A stretch of DNA of 52,325 nucleotides from Fibrobacter sp. UWB4 (GCF_002210345.1 NZ_MWQI01000013.1:1-52325); one strand, 5' to 3'; shown: positions 16,507 through 26,252, counted from the first letter of the stretch. The notes: a model not told the origin generated them from the sequence alone. Program-made: numbers and translations.

Positions 16507-19494
16507 TTATTCGACGTCCTTGCCGTGGCACTTCTTGTACTTGAGGCCAGAACCGCACCAGCAGAGGTCATTGCGGCCGAGCTTTGCACCAGCCTGCTGC
16601 TGGGCGCGTTTCACAGCGGCAGCAAGGGCAGCGTTAGCGGCAGCGGAGCGGTTCGGGCGAGTGCCCGGGAGTGCGCTCTGCGGCATCGGCTGTGCATGCT
16701 GATCCTCGGAAAGGGCGTTCGTTTCAGAAGAAGCTGCCTGACCGGCGAGACCTGCAGCCTTTGCGCCTTCGGCACTCAGCTGTTCAGAAGAAGCTTCACT
16801 GGATCCTTCGCTTTGCTCAGGATGACTTTCTGCATTAGCATCGCCAGCGTTACCTGCGGTAGCGGCAGCTTCTTCAGCGGCCTTGCGTTCGGCATCGATC
16901 TGTTCCTGGCTCTTGAGCTGGAGCTGGTCCGGAGAAACAGTCACACCGTTCGGGAGCGTGATGCGGATGTTCAAAATGCGGAGAGCCGTGAGCGTTGCAA
17001 TCTTTTCCATGCAGCTTTCGAACATCTTGAAGCCGTCATTTTTGTAGACCATCAGCGGATCCTTCTGGGCGTATCCGTGGAAGCGGATAGCATCCTTCAG
17101 CTGGTCCATAGCATACAAGTGTTCCTTCCATACCTGGTCAATCGTCATGAGGAGGAAGCGGCGTTCGATATTGCGGAAGTCAACATCCGGAATAATCTTC
17201 GTGAGCTTGTCATAACGCACCCTGCAAAGAGCGATGATTTCATCGAGCACCTGTTCCGGCGTCTTCGAAACAGCTTCATCAAGCGTGAGGCTGTATTCCA
17301 TGCCGAGCGTACGCTGCAAGTCTTCGTGCAAGCCTTCGAGGTTCCACTGTTCCGCATAGCTCTTTGCCGGGATGTAGTTGGAAACCTTGATATCGCAAGC
17401 GTCTTCGATGCGGTTCATGATTTCGTCACGGATATCTTCACCGTTCAAGATGCGACGGCGGAGTCCGTAAATCACCTTGCGCTGTTCGTTCATCACGTTA
17501 TCGTAGTCGAGCAAGTGCTTACGGATATCGAAGCTCTGGCTTTCGACGCGACGCTGTGCACCACGGATGGAACGGGAAACGATCGGGTGGGTAATCACTT
17601 CGTCTTCGCCCACGCCAAAACGGTTCATGAGGTTCTTGACGTTGTCGCCACCGAAGATACGCATCAGGTTATCGTCGAGGGAGAGGAAGTACTGGCTAGA
17701 ACCCGGGTCACCCTGACGGCCAGAACGACCGCGCAACTGGTTGTCGATACGGCGAGATTCATGACGTTCCGTACCGAGCACATGCAAACCGCCGAGTTCA
17801 GTCACTCCCGGTCCAAGAGCAATGTCAGTACCACGACCAGCCATGTTCGTTGCAATCGTCACCTTGTCCTTGTGACCAGCGTACTGGATGATTTCAGCTT
17901 CGCGGCCATGGTTCTTGGCGTTCAAGACTTCGTGCGGGATGCCTTCCTTTTCGAGCATGCCGTGGAGGATTTCGGACTTTTCGATGGAAGCCGTACCCAC
18001 GAGGAGCGGCTGGCCCTTCGCATGGCGTTCCTTGATTTCTGCAACAATGGCGCGCCACTTGGCATCTTCGGACTTATAAACGAGGTCCTGCAAGTCCTTA
18101 CGGATGCACGGCTTGTTCGTCGGAATGACCCACGTGTTCATGTTGTAGATCTTGATGAATTCCGTTGCTTCGGTTTCAGCCGTACCGGTCATACCGGAGA
18201 GCTTCTTGTACATACGGAAGTAGTTCTGGAACGTAATCGTCGCAAGCGTCTGGTTTTCGCGACGGATCTGCACATTTTCCTTGGCTTCGATGGCCTGGTG
18301 GATACCGTTAGAATAGCGGCGGCCTTCCATCAAGCGGCCCGTATTTTCGTCAACGATGATGATTTCACCGTCACGGACGATGTAATCGACATCCTTTTCG
18401 AAGAGGTACCAAGCACGGAGAGCGTTATCGAGGAAGTGAACCCAGTCGGCATGTTCGCCATAGAGGTTCGTAATGTGCATCAAGTCCTGGATGTGGAGCA
18501 CACCCTTTTCCGTAAACTGGATGTTCTTGTCCTTTTCATCGACAGAGAAGTCCTTGTTACGGACGAGCTGCTTTGCAATTTCGTTTGCCTTGGCGTACTT
18601 TTCGGTAGCGTCTTCAGCCGGACCACTGATGATAAGCGGCGTACGGGCTTCGTCAATCAAGATGGAGTCCACTTCGTCAACGATACAGAAGTTGAGTTCG
18701 CGCTGCACGAGCTGGTTCGGTTCAACTGCCATGTTGTCGCGGAGGTAGTCGAAACCGAATTCGTTGTTCGTGCCGTAAGTCACGTCGGAGTTGTAGCTTT
18801 CACGACGCTGTTCCGGATTGAGGCCAGCCACAATGAGACCGACCGTGAGTCCGAGGAACTTATAGACCATGCCCATCTGCTTGGCGTCACGGCCAGCGAG
18901 GTAATCGTTCACCGTCACCACATGCACACCGTGGCCAGAAAGACCGTTCAGGTAAACCGGGAGGGCGGCGGCAAGCGTCTTACCTTCACCGGTAGCCATT
19001 TCAGCGATGGCACCTTCGTGGAGCACGAGGCCACCGATCATCTGCACGTCGAAAGGCAACATGCGGAACGGCTTCACGGAATCCGGATAGAGTTCGCGAA
19101 CCTTAGCGTAGAGAGCAGCCGGGAGGTAGACTTCCCATTCATTCTTTCCGCTTTCGAGTTCAGCCTTCGCCTTGTTCACAGCTTCCTGGAGTTCCGGGCC
19201 GAGACGGCTAAAGTCAAAGCCAAATTCCGGCTTGAAAATGTTGAAGATACCGAGACGACGGTCGCAAGCTTCACGGCAAACGGCAAAGGCGTCAACCTTG
19301 ATATCGTCGAGGGTAGCTCCATTATTCAGTTTTTCACGGAATTCAGCGCTTTTTGCAGCAAGTTCTGCGTCATCAAGCAATGCGAGAGCCTTGCAGGCTT
19401 CGTGAATCTTTGCAATCACCGGGCGGAGTTGCTTCACCTTACGTTCATGAGGTGTACCAAAAATCTTATGGAGTACTGTATCTACAATGCTCAT
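16507..19494 (-). CDS. secA: preprotein translocase ATPase SecA
   Basis: 995 aa, the motor that drives unfolded proteins through SecYEG. Visible blocks: MATGEGKTLAAALPVYLNGL (Walker A), HVVTVNDYLAGRDA, IVDEVDSILIDEARTPLIIS (Walker B/DEVD), LLVGTASIEKSE, TNMAGRGTDI and RGRSGRQGDPG. The C terminus CWCGSGLKYKKCH is the zinc-binding SEC-C motif for SecB or ribosome contact. The linker before it is long and low in complexity and contains about 11 residues (SHPEQSEGSSE, near 890-900) translated from a family I repeat. Single-gene transcript with a terminator; divergent from the phosphatase gene. Confidence 0.98.
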   Translation of the reverse strand: MSIVDTVLHKIFGTPHERKVKQLRPVIAKIHEACKALALLDDAELAAKSAEFREKLNNGATLDDIKVDAFAVCREACDRRLGIFNIFKPEFGFDFSRLGPELQEAVNKAKAELESGKNEWEVYLPAALYAKVRELYPDSVKPFRMLPFDVQMIGGLVLHEGAIAEMATGEGKTLAAALPVYLNGLSGHGVHVVTVNDYLAGRDAKQMGMVYKFLGLTVGLIVAGLNPEQRRESYNSDVTYGTNNEFGFDYLRDNMAVEPNQLVQRELNFCIVDEVDSILIDEARTPLIISGPAEDATEKYAKANEIAKQLVRNKDFSVDEKDKNIQFTEKGVLHIQDLMHITNLYGEHADWVHFLDNALRAWYLFEKDVDYIVRDGEIIIVDENTGRLMEGRRYSNGIHQAIEAKENVQIRRENQTLATITFQNYFRMYKKLSGMTGTAETEATEFIKIYNMNTWVIPTNKPCIRKDLQDLVYKSEDAKWRAIVAEIKERHAKGQPLLVGTASIEKSEILHGMLEKEGIPHEVLNAKNHGREAEIIQYAGHKDKVTIATNMAGRGTDIALGPGVTELGGLHVLGTERHESRRIDNQLRGRSGRQGDPGSSQYFLSLDDNLMRIFGGDNVKNLMNRFGVGEDEVITHPIVSRSIRGAQRRVESQSFDIRKHLLDYDNVMNEQRKVIYGLRRRILNGEDIRDEIMNRIEDACDIKVSNYIPAKSYAEQWNLEGLHEDLQRTLGMEYSLTLDEAVSKTPEQVLDEIIALCRVRYDKLTKIIPDVDFRNIERRFLLMTIDQVWKEHLYAMDQLKDAIRFHGYAQKDPLMVYKNDGFKMFESCMEKIATLTALRILNIRITLPNGVTVSPDQLQLKSQEQIDAERKAAEEAAATAGNAGDANAESHPEQSEGSSEASSEQLSAEGAKAAGLAGQAASSETNALSEDQHAQPMPQSALPGTRPNRSAAANAALAAAVKRAQQQAGAKLGRNDLCWCGSGLKYKKCHGKDVE
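16798..16829 (+). repeat. family I repeat inside secA
   Basis: CACTGGATCCTTCGCTTTGC then TCAGGATGAC, read in frame on the minus strand as ESHPEQSEGSSE in the linker before the SEC-C motif. Confidence 0.75.
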
Positions 19495-19661
19495 GGTTGT
19501 CCTTGATTAAAAATTAAACGTGGTAAAAGTTAGCAAAAGATGTGCCAAACATATTTTTGTTTCAAGTTGAAATAGCGGCTAAAAGCACGTTTTTATGGGG
19601 ATTAGACGCTTTCCCATTTTACTTTACTCGCACCGCAACACCAATATATTATATTGGAGAC

Positions 19662-21107
19662 ATGAAAAAACTGGATTTTGCAAAAGGGATTTTTGTTCTC
19701 GCCGCGGGATTTTTCCTCGCTGCACCCGTGAACGCGCAAGTTAGCGATGCCGAGTTGGCAAAGCATCCGGAATTTACCTCCAGCAATTATTTGGCGTACC
19801 CGGAACCTGCAAATATTAGATATACCAAGGCACCTGCCGGATACAAGCCGTTCTATATCAGCCACTACGGACGCCACGGCAGCCGTTACCACCACGACTC
19901 CGACGAATATAAGTATCTCTACAAAACCCTTTCCAAGGCCGATTCCGCAGGCAAACTTACCGAAATCGGTAAGCAAGCGCTGGCGTATGCAAAAGTCCTC
20001 GCCACCGAAGCCGCCCCGCGCAAGGGAGACCTTACGCAAGTGGGCGTCAAGCAGCACGAAGGCATCGCCAACCGCATGCACAAGAATTTCGGAGAAATTT
20101 TCAAGGACTGGAATGTCGGCGGGAAAAAAGTCACGCCGCACGTCAAGGCTTACGCAAGTACCAGCGGACGCTGCATCGTGAGCATGGCCGCCTTTATCGG
20201 GGAACTCCGTTCGCTCAATCCGAAAATCAAGCCGGAACTTATTTCTGGCAAGAGCTACATGAAGTTCATCAGCGCCTTTGACTGGGGCAAGCTCGACTAT
20301 TCTAAAGTCAAGACGTACACGGACGAAAGCGACAAGCTCTGGCAACAAGTGAACCCGCAACCATTCCTGAAAAAAATCTTCGCCGACAGTAGTTACGTTG
20401 CAAAGAATATCGAAGCAGACAAATTCTACAACCGCTTCTTCGAAATCGCGACATCGCTTCAGGGCATGGACAAGCCGCTACTCGACAAAATCGCCCAGGC
20501 CGCCCAAGTGCCCGCCGACAGTTTCGTAAACTTGTTCACAACCGAAGAAAAGATTATCCGCTGGAAAGCGCAAAACGCCTGGTGGTACAGCCTCGAAGGT
20601 ACAAGCCCACTCATCAACCGCCCCGATGGCCTGAACTTCGCCAAGCCCACATTGCAGAACATCTTGGAAGAAGCCGACGAAGCAATTGCCGTTGATACCG
20701 CACACAGTCCAGCAGGTTCAAGTTCCATAACGCCGATTGCCGCCACGCTCCGCTTTGGCCACGACGCAACGCTCCTTCCGCTTGCAGCCCTCATGCAGTT
20801 GCCCATCGCAAATGCAAAAGTCTCGGACCTCTCCAAACTGCACGAACAGTGGAACGACTTTAAAATCATCCCGATGGCAGCAAACCTCCAGATGGTATTC
20901 TACAAGGCAAAAAATAAACCCGTCCTCGTGAAAATCCTGTACAACGAAATCGAACAGACATTGCCCGTGCCATGTGGCATAACAGACGAGAGACGAGAGA
21001 CAAGAGACGAAAGAACTAATCTAAAAGTCTCACAAAATTGCCCCGCCGCCCCGTACTACCGCTGGGATGATATCCGTAATTTCTATAGCGCCCTCCTCAA
21101 GAATTAA
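19662..21107 (+). CDS. secreted histidine acid phosphatase (phytase/MINPP-like)
   Basis: 481 aa from the ATG at 19662 (signal peptide MKKLDFAKGIFVLAAGFFLAA begins there; GGAGAC precedes it). Branch-two histidine phosphatase: YGRHGSRY carries the nucleophilic His in the RHG motif, and LRFGHDATLLPL supplies the C-terminal HD proton donor. Such enzymes release phosphate from inositol phosphates or other phosphomonoesters outside the cytoplasm; phytate from plant material is a plausible substrate (inference). Residues about 439-455 (TDERRETRDERTN) come from GAGACGA micro-repeats and look like a surface-loop insertion. The next gene starts 6 bp after the stop. Confidence 0.88.
   Translation: MKKLDFAKGIFVLAAGFFLAAPVNAQVSDAELAKHPEFTSSNYLAYPEPANIRYTKAPAGYKPFYISHYGRHGSRYHHDSDEYKYLYKTLSKADSAGKLTEIGKQALAYAKVLATEAAPRKGDLTQVGVKQHEGIANRMHKNFGEIFKDWNVGGKKVTPHVKAYASTSGRCIVSMAAFIGELRSLNPKIKPELISGKSYMKFISAFDWGKLDYSKVKTYTDESDKLWQQVNPQPFLKKIFADSSYVAKNIEADKFYNRFFEIATSLQGMDKPLLDKIAQAAQVPADSFVNLFTTEEKIIRWKAQNAWWYSLEGTSPLINRPDGLNFAKPTLQNILEEADEAIAVDTAHSPAGSSSITPIAATLRFGHDATLLPLAALMQLPIANAKVSDLSKLHEQWNDFKIIPMAANLQMVFYKAKNKPVLVKILYNEIEQTLPVPCGITDERRETRDERTNLKVSQNCPAAPYYRWDDIRNFYSALLKN
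20978..21025. repeat. heptad micro-repeat inside the phosphatase gene
   Basis: Successive units GACGAGA-GACGAGA-GACAAGA-GACGAAA at about 20987-21014, translated as TDERRETRDER. Same GAGACGA theme as in parB at 37012-37048. Confidence 0.65.
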
Positions 21108-21113
21108 CCTATC

Positions 21114-22193
21114 ATGAAAAAATCTATCGCTCTCATTTTCGCTCTTGCCGCAACATCGCTTTTCGCAGCGCCTAAAGCGACGTCAAACGCAGCAACCAAA
21201 GTCTCCAAAGCCGAGGCCGTGAAAAACCTTGTCGATCAAGGCGTACAGTTCCATGAGCAAGGCCAATACGACGAAGCCATCGCGAAGTACAAGGAAGCCG
21301 AAAAGAAGGACCCGAAAAACGCACTCGTCAAATACGAAATGGCATTCACCTACCATGCCAAGCGCGATCTGGACAAATCGCTCACTTACGCCAAGGCCGC
21401 CACAAAGCTGAAATCCGAAGGCATCGACGAAAATCTCTACAGCCTGCTCGGGACGATCTACGACGAGAAGGGAATGCCAGACTCCGCGCTTGCCGTCTAT
21501 CGTGAAGGTTTTATCAAACAGCCAAACTCGTTCAACATCCCGTACAACGCAAGCATCACATACATGCGCATGAACAACGCAGACAGCGCCTACGCCTGGA
21601 TCAAGCGGAGCATCAACAACTCGCGCATCCATGAAGGCAGCCACTATTACATGGGATTCCTGGCAAGCCAGCTCGGCAAGTGGCCACAATTCTACGCATA
21701 CACCATGTACTCCACGTTCATCAGCAAGAAGGCCGAAATCATCCGCGACAACCTTTCGAGACTTTACGGCCGGACAAAATCCTTTGTTCTAACGAAAGAC
21801 AACAAGGTCGAAATGAACACGCCGAACATCAAACAAAATGGAAGCGACTCAACCGTCAACAACGAATTTTTGCTCGCTATCCAAACGATGCTTCTTTCAG
21901 ATTCTCTCGGCAAGCGCAAGCTCTACGACCCGGATTCAAACTCGACGCAGCAAATGGAATTTTTAGTCCACGTCCTTGAAAAAACAATCAAGCTTGTCGC
22001 CTTCACCGACGAAATCGAAGACCCGATCCAGAGATTTTATCAGGGGCTTATCCGCGAAAGTCTCGTGGAAGCATTTATCTATACCATCTGTGAACCCATT
22101 GACCGCCCGACATTTGCGCAGTGGCTCATCAAGAACCGCAATGAACAAGGGCGACTTTACCACTGGTTCAACAAAGAATGGCTGATGCTGTAA
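21114..22193 (+). CDS. exported TPR protein, function unknown
   Basis: 359 aa with a signal peptide ending LFAA near residue 19. TPR units are clear from about 38: LVDQGVQFHEQGQYDEAIAK, LVKYEMAFTYHAKRDLDKSL, LYSLLGTIYDEKGMPDSALA and following. The C-terminal half is helical without recognised motifs. Sits between the phosphatase (6 bp gap) and the alcohol dehydrogenase (9 bp gap), so all three are probably one transcript. Its role is likely protein-protein contact in the periplasm. Confidence 0.75.
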   Translation: MKKSIALIFALAATSLFAAPKATSNAATKVSKAEAVKNLVDQGVQFHEQGQYDEAIAKYKEAEKKDPKNALVKYEMAFTYHAKRDLDKSLTYAKAATKLKSEGIDENLYSLLGTIYDEKGMPDSALAVYREGFIKQPNSFNIPYNASITYMRMNNADSAYAWIKRSINNSRIHEGSHYYMGFLASQLGKWPQFYAYTMYSTFISKKAEIIRDNLSRLYGRTKSFVLTKDNKVEMNTPNIKQNGSDSTVNNEFLLAIQTMLLSDSLGKRKLYDPDSNSTQQMEFLVHVLEKTIKLVAFTDEIEDPIQRFYQGLIRESLVEAFIYTICEPIDRPTFAQWLIKNRNEQGRLYHWFNKEWLML

Positions 22194-22202
22194 GGAGACA
22201 TC

Positions 22203-23393
22203 ATGCGATTTTACGTACCTACGGACATTTACGTTGAAAAGGAATGCGTGAAAAATCACGCGAAAGAACTGCTCGCCGTCGGAAAGCGCGCACTCGTCGT
22301 CACCGGGCACAGCTCCGCCAAAGTGAACGGTTCCCTGAACGACGTGACCGAAGTCCTGAACGCTGGGGGAGTCGCCTACAAGATTTTTGATGAAGTCGAA
22401 GAAAACCCGTCCACCGATACCGTGGGGATGGGCGCACAAATCGCACGAGAATTCGGCGCCGAATTCATCATCGGCATTGGGGGAGGTTCCGCTATCGATG
22501 CCGCAAAAGCCATGGCAATCCTCCTCGTGAATCCAAGCGTGAACGCCGATGAACTGCACAAAGCGCCGAGCCATCCGCTGAACCATGCGCCCGTTGTTGC
22601 CGTCCCGACCACTTGCGGAACAGGCTCCGAAGCGACCCCGGTCGCCATCATCACGAACCACAAAATCAACCTCAAGAAAAGCATCCCGCACCGGATTTTC
22701 CCAGTGCTTGCCCTCGTTGACGGAAAGTATCTCGCTTCTGCCAAAAAGCAGCTGATCGTGAATACCGCCGTCGATGCGCTTGCACACATGGTCGAAAGCA
22801 TCTTGAACATTCACTCGAACATGCTCAACCGCATGTGTCCCGAATACGGCCTCAAGCTCTGGGGTGAGTGCAAAGAAGCGCTTATTACCTCGGTCGCCGC
22901 AAACAATGCCACCGCGAAATGTGTTGTCGCTGGAAATGCAGCACAAGATGCCGCGCAAAATGCCTCAGAAAATGCCGCGCCGATTGATGCGAGTTTGTAC
23001 GAAAAACTGATGTACACCTCGACAATCGCAGGCATGTCCATCGCCATGACAAGCACCGCCGTACCACACGGCATGAGCTACGACCTCACGCTCAGCAAAG
23101 GCACACCGCACGGCCCCGCCGTCGGATACTTCCTTGCCACCTACGTCGAAGTCTGCCAGAAAAAAGTCCCGGCCGATGTCGAAAAGATCCTCTCGCTGTT
23201 GGGACTCAAAAACGTCGAAGAATTTGCAGCAATGCTCCGCAAGCTCATCGGCACATGCACCGTCTCCCGCGAATTGCGCGACAAGTTCGCCGCCGCCATG
23301 AAAGTGAACCACTCCAAGCTCGACCTTGTCCCTGGCGGCATCACCCCCGAAGAAGTCAAGTACATCTACGATAAATCACTAGTCGTTGAATAA
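22203..23393 (+). CDS. iron-containing alcohol dehydrogenase
   Basis: 396 aa, cytoplasmic, type III (Fe) alcohol dehydrogenase. GIGGGSAIDAAKAMA near residue 95 binds NAD(P), VAVPTTCGTGSEAT near 135 is the family signature, and metal ligands are visible in NTAVDALAHMVES (Asp and His) and VPHGMSYDLTLSKGTPHG (two His). Between about residues 240 and 263 is an alanine/asparagine-rich insertion (AGNAAQDAAQNASENAA) unlike the surrounding domain. Strong ribosome site (AAGGAGA). Aldehyde/alcohol interconversion fits a fermenter; the substrate is not predictable. Confidence 0.93.
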   Translation: MRFYVPTDIYVEKECVKNHAKELLAVGKRALVVTGHSSAKVNGSLNDVTEVLNAGGVAYKIFDEVEENPSTDTVGMGAQIAREFGAEFIIGIGGGSAIDAAKAMAILLVNPSVNADELHKAPSHPLNHAPVVAVPTTCGTGSEATPVAIITNHKINLKKSIPHRIFPVLALVDGKYLASAKKQLIVNTAVDALAHMVESILNIHSNMLNRMCPEYGLKLWGECKEALITSVAANNATAKCVVAGNAAQDAAQNASENAAPIDASLYEKLMYTSTIAGMSIAMTSTAVPHGMSYDLTLSKGTPHGPAVGYFLATYVEVCQKKVPADVEKILSLLGLKNVEEFAAMLRKLIGTCTVSRELRDKFAAAMKVNHSKLDLVPGGITPEEVKYIYDKSLVVE

Positions 23394-23408
23394 CGGTCTT
23401 TCATCTGT

Positions 23409-23440
23409 CATTCCCGCATCCGAGCGGGAATCTCCTTACA
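23409..23440 (+). terminator. hairpin after the alcohol dehydrogenase gene (repeat-type)
   Basis: ATTCCCGC pairs with GCGGGAAT around ATCCGA at about 23416-23437. It may end the phosphatase-TPR-dehydrogenase transcript, but the T-tract is weak. It also matches the widespread GTCATTCCCGC repeat type. Confidence 0.5.
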
Positions 23441-23494
23441 CATCCCAAAATTTTTATATTACTATACCGTAAATCGATAAAAAACGGAGTCACA

Positions 23495-24100
23495 ATGAAA
23501 AAAGCTTTAATCGCCGTCATCGTTGTCGTCGTCATCCTGCTCATCATCGTAGGGAAGGGCATCGGCACCTACAACAACATCATCGCCCTCGAAGAAGGCG
23601 TAAAGGCACAGTGGGCACAAGTCGAAAACACCTACCAGCGCCGCTTTGACCTCATCCCGAATCTCGTCAGCACCGTGCAAGGCGAAGCCAACTTCGAAAA
23701 GAGCACCCTCACCGAAGTCATGGAAATGCGCAGCCGCATGGGCGGAACCATCAAGCTCGACGAAAGCCTCATGAACGACGAAGCCGCCCTCAAGCGCTTC
23801 CAGGAAATGCAAGGCTCCCTCGGTGGCGCCCTCCAGCGCCTCATGGCCGTCTCCGAAAACTACCCGGATCTCAAGAGCAACAAGAGCTTCCAGGAACTTC
23901 GTGTGCAACTCGAAGGCGCCGAAAACCGCATCGCCGTCGAACGCAAGCGCTACAACGAAACCGTACAGGCATTCAACACCACCATTCGCCAGTTCCCGAC
24001 AAACATCGTCGCAGGTTTCGCAGGCGCCTCCCCGAAAGCCCTCTTCTCCGCTGACGCCGGCGCAAGTGCCGCACCAAAAGTGCAGTTTGATGTGAAGTAA
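23495..24100 (+). CDS. lemA: LemA family protein (first copy)
   Basis: 201 aa. One N-terminal membrane helix (residues about 4-26) is followed by the LemA coiled-coil domain: YNNIIALEEGVKAQWAQVEN, YQRRFDLIPNLVSTVQG, and near the end YNETVQAFNTTIRQFPTNIV. Function of LemA is not settled; family members are membrane-anchored and often next to M48 proteases or TPM-domain proteins, but this copy stands alone. A second LemA is at 45606-46163 next to an HtpX-like protease. Ribosome site ACGGAG. Confidence 0.92.
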   Translation: MKKALIAVIVVVVILLIIVGKGIGTYNNIIALEEGVKAQWAQVENTYQRRFDLIPNLVSTVQGEANFEKSTLTEVMEMRSRMGGTIKLDESLMNDEAALKRFQEMQGSLGGALQRLMAVSENYPDLKSNKSFQELRVQLEGAENRIAVERKRYNETVQAFNTTIRQFPTNIVAGFAGASPKALFSADAGASAAPKVQFDVK

Positions 24101-24111
24101 GAATGCAATAA

Positions 24112-24146
24112 ATATCGCACCTTATTTCATGAACATAGTGCGATAT
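24112..24146. repeat. inverted repeat at the edge of the AT-rich island
   Basis: ATATCGCAC (24112-24120) and GTGCGATAT (24138-24146) are a perfect 9-bp inverted repeat with a 17-nt spacer, just after the lemA stop and exactly where the sequence turns AT-rich. No T-tract follows, so it is a poor terminator; an operator or island boundary is possible. Confidence 0.45.
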
Positions 24147-24388
24147 AGCCTCACAAAATACAGCACAAATACTTTACAAATCGTAAACTTTTTCGCAGTA
24201 TTTCACTAATAAGTATCCACTTTTTATGTGAAAATAATTCAACCTCAATAATGAAAAATGTAAATTACTGTTATTAAGATAAATAGACCACACCTGCATG
24301 GCTTGTTTATAATCATAAAAGAGTATATTTTATAAAAAGTAGTAAAATAGCTATATATTATGTATATCACATATAAAGAGATAAACAA

Positions 24389-25717
24389 ATGAGTCTTGTA
24401 ATTAAAGCACATGATTTTTTTGCTGTAAAAAAAGCAGAAATTATCCTTGACGGAATGACCATCATTTCTGGTATAAATGGATGTGGCAAAAGTACTTTAG
24501 CAAGATCAACATACGAACTCCTCTTTGCAGCAATAAAATATGATGATCTCGTTTCCAAGAATATTCAAAGAGTTCTTAGAGAAATGAAACAATCTTTACG
24601 TTCTGCAATAACCCATCTATCAGGATTTATAAAACGTTCTGATGCAATAAAATTACAGCAAATGGCATATCGCAATTATCGAGATGATAATGATGAAAAA
24701 TATTGCGATTTTATCGACACTTTAATAAATATCTGTACTGAAATTTCACCACCTATACTTTCATCTAAAAGAAAATACTATGATTCCTTTTGTAGCATTT
24801 TAAGTAATATTATTGAAAAAAAATATGATATAAATGCTAAAGCTGAAGATTTACTAGAAGAATTCAAAAATAAGTATCTTAAAATAATCAGCAGTGCAGA
24901 TATTTATAAATCCGAACGAAAGACAAATATTTTTCAACATCAATGGACTGAATTATTCGGACAAAAATTAAATCCTTCTTTATTCAATGTTTTTGAGAAT
25001 AATATTCCTATTGTTGATTCAGATCGAAATATTGTCTTATTGCCAGACTCTGTAAAAAGAGTATTTTACATTGATACTCCAATGAGCTTGATGAATAGTA
25101 GTTTTTTCATTTTTGATGAAACAAGAAAACATTGGGAAGATTTAAACCAAGTTATTTGGCAATCAAAAAAACTGGGTGAACCATTTGATTTCAAACCAAC
25201 AGAAGCAGGAGGGCTTTTAAGTGGAAACTTCGATTGGAATGAAGACAAATCTACTCTATTATATCAAGCATCTAACGAAAGTCCTGCCTTCGATGTATTA
25301 AAGCAAGGTGCAACAGGATTAAAAACATTTGTCATAATGCAATCCCTTTATAGAGAAGGTTTAATTAATAAAAACACTTTACTGATTTTAGATGAACCTG
25401 AAGCTCATCTACATCCACAATGGATAGTTCATTATGCCAAATTCTTAATTATGCTTAGAAAAGAGACACGTTGTTCCTTTCTTATTTCAAGCCATAGTAC
25501 TGATATGATTAGTGCCCTCAAATTTATTGCAGAAAAGGAATTGGATAAAAAAGCACGATTCTATTTAGCCGACATAGAAGACGAAAAGAAACTTTTATAC
25601 AACTTTAAAGGATTGGATGATGATATTGAACCCATTTTTGAAAAATTCAATAAATCATTCAAAATAATGGACAAATATTCAGATATAGAAGAAAATATAG
25701 AGTCCACGATTTCATAA
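24389..25717 (+). CDS. AAA (OLD/RecF-like) ATPase, probable defence-system ATPase
   Basis: 442 aa, cytoplasmic. An SMC/OLD-like AAA ATPase: IISGINGCGKSTLA near residue 28 is Walker A, and LLILDEPEAHLHPQW near 331 combines Walker B with the D-loop. ISSHSTDMISAL near 370 is the switch histidine. The long middle (about 50-300) is helical and variable, as in ATPases of two-gene anti-phage modules. Codon use and AT content differ sharply from neighbours. A small PD-(D/E)xK-like protein gene follows 19 bp downstream. The upstream 290 bp is AT-rich and promoter-like, without a clear operator. Defence function is inferred from architecture only. Confidence 0.85.
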   Translation: MSLVIKAHDFFAVKKAEIILDGMTIISGINGCGKSTLARSTYELLFAAIKYDDLVSKNIQRVLREMKQSLRSAITHLSGFIKRSDAIKLQQMAYRNYRDDNDEKYCDFIDTLINICTEISPPILSSKRKYYDSFCSILSNIIEKKYDINAKAEDLLEEFKNKYLKIISSADIYKSERKTNIFQHQWTELFGQKLNPSLFNVFENNIPIVDSDRNIVLLPDSVKRVFYIDTPMSLMNSSFFIFDETRKHWEDLNQVIWQSKKLGEPFDFKPTEAGGLLSGNFDWNEDKSTLLYQASNESPAFDVLKQGATGLKTFVIMQSLYREGLINKNTLLILDEPEAHLHPQWIVHYAKFLIMLRKETRCSFLISSHSTDMISALKFIAEKELDKKARFYLADIEDEKKLLYNFKGLDDDIEPIFEKFNKSFKIMDKYSDIEENIESTIS

Positions 25718-25736
25718 TGGCAAATGGAGAAAAATA

Positions 25737-26252
25737 GTGCTTTACAATTTAGACAAAACAAAATTATTTGCCAATCAATGCAATACCAATACTGTTGACT
25801 TTCCCAATTTAATCATTAATGAAGGAGGCGGAACCGATTTAAGGAACTGTCCAAATCTTATTATAATTGATCATAATGGAACCAAATGCAGAACCGAATG
25901 TATTTCAGGTGATGCCTACGCAAGTAACCACAAAGCTGCAGGTCAAACTCAAAAATCAGGGGATGCACTTTTTGCAATAGATAAAGGAAAAGATTATCAA
26001 GTTGTCCTTACAGAAATGAAATTCAAATGCACTACAAAAGGTAGTTGCGAATCATTAGCTTCGGATATTATAAAAAAAACAACTTCTACCAAACTATTAT
26101 TTTGTGGTATATGTTTTTACAATGAAATATATATACTCGTGAATAGTAAGGAACAGCGCTTATTGAATACCCTGCAAAGACAACTTATTGCAAAAAAAAT
26201 CTATAAAGTTATAACATTATCTAATCTAGAAGATAAATTCTTTAAACCCTAA
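25737..26252 (+). CDS. small partner of the AAA ATPase, PD-(D/E)xK-like
   Basis: 171 aa with a GTG start, preceded by GGAGA at a good distance. No close family recognised. GDALFAI (Asp76), then after a strand LTEMKFK (Glu93, Lys95), matches the D...ExK spacing of restriction-endonuclease-like nucleases. A preceding GGGTDLRNCPNLIIID segment and a following helix SLASDIIKKTTSTKLLF fit that fold. Cysteines at 38, 51, 55, 98 and 104 are numerous. It probably acts with the AAA ATPase as sensor/effector; a nuclease effector is the leading guess but unproven. Confidence 0.65.
   Translation: MLYNLDKTKLFANQCNTNTVDFPNLIINEGGGTDLRNCPNLIIIDHNGTKCRTECISGDAYASNHKAAGQTQKSGDALFAIDKGKDYQVVLTEMKFKCTTKGSCESLASDIIKKTTSTKLLFCGICFYNEIYILVNSKEQRLLNTLQRQLIAKKIYKVITLSNLEDKFFKP

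Noticed and set aside
16027-19506. A 1159-codon open frame opposite secA
   Set aside because: It mirrors secA on the other strand; its product has no domain, and the openness comes from secA codon bias. Similar long shadows oppose purM (3801-5582), the binding protein (12493-14142) and DUF4954 (42037-43158).
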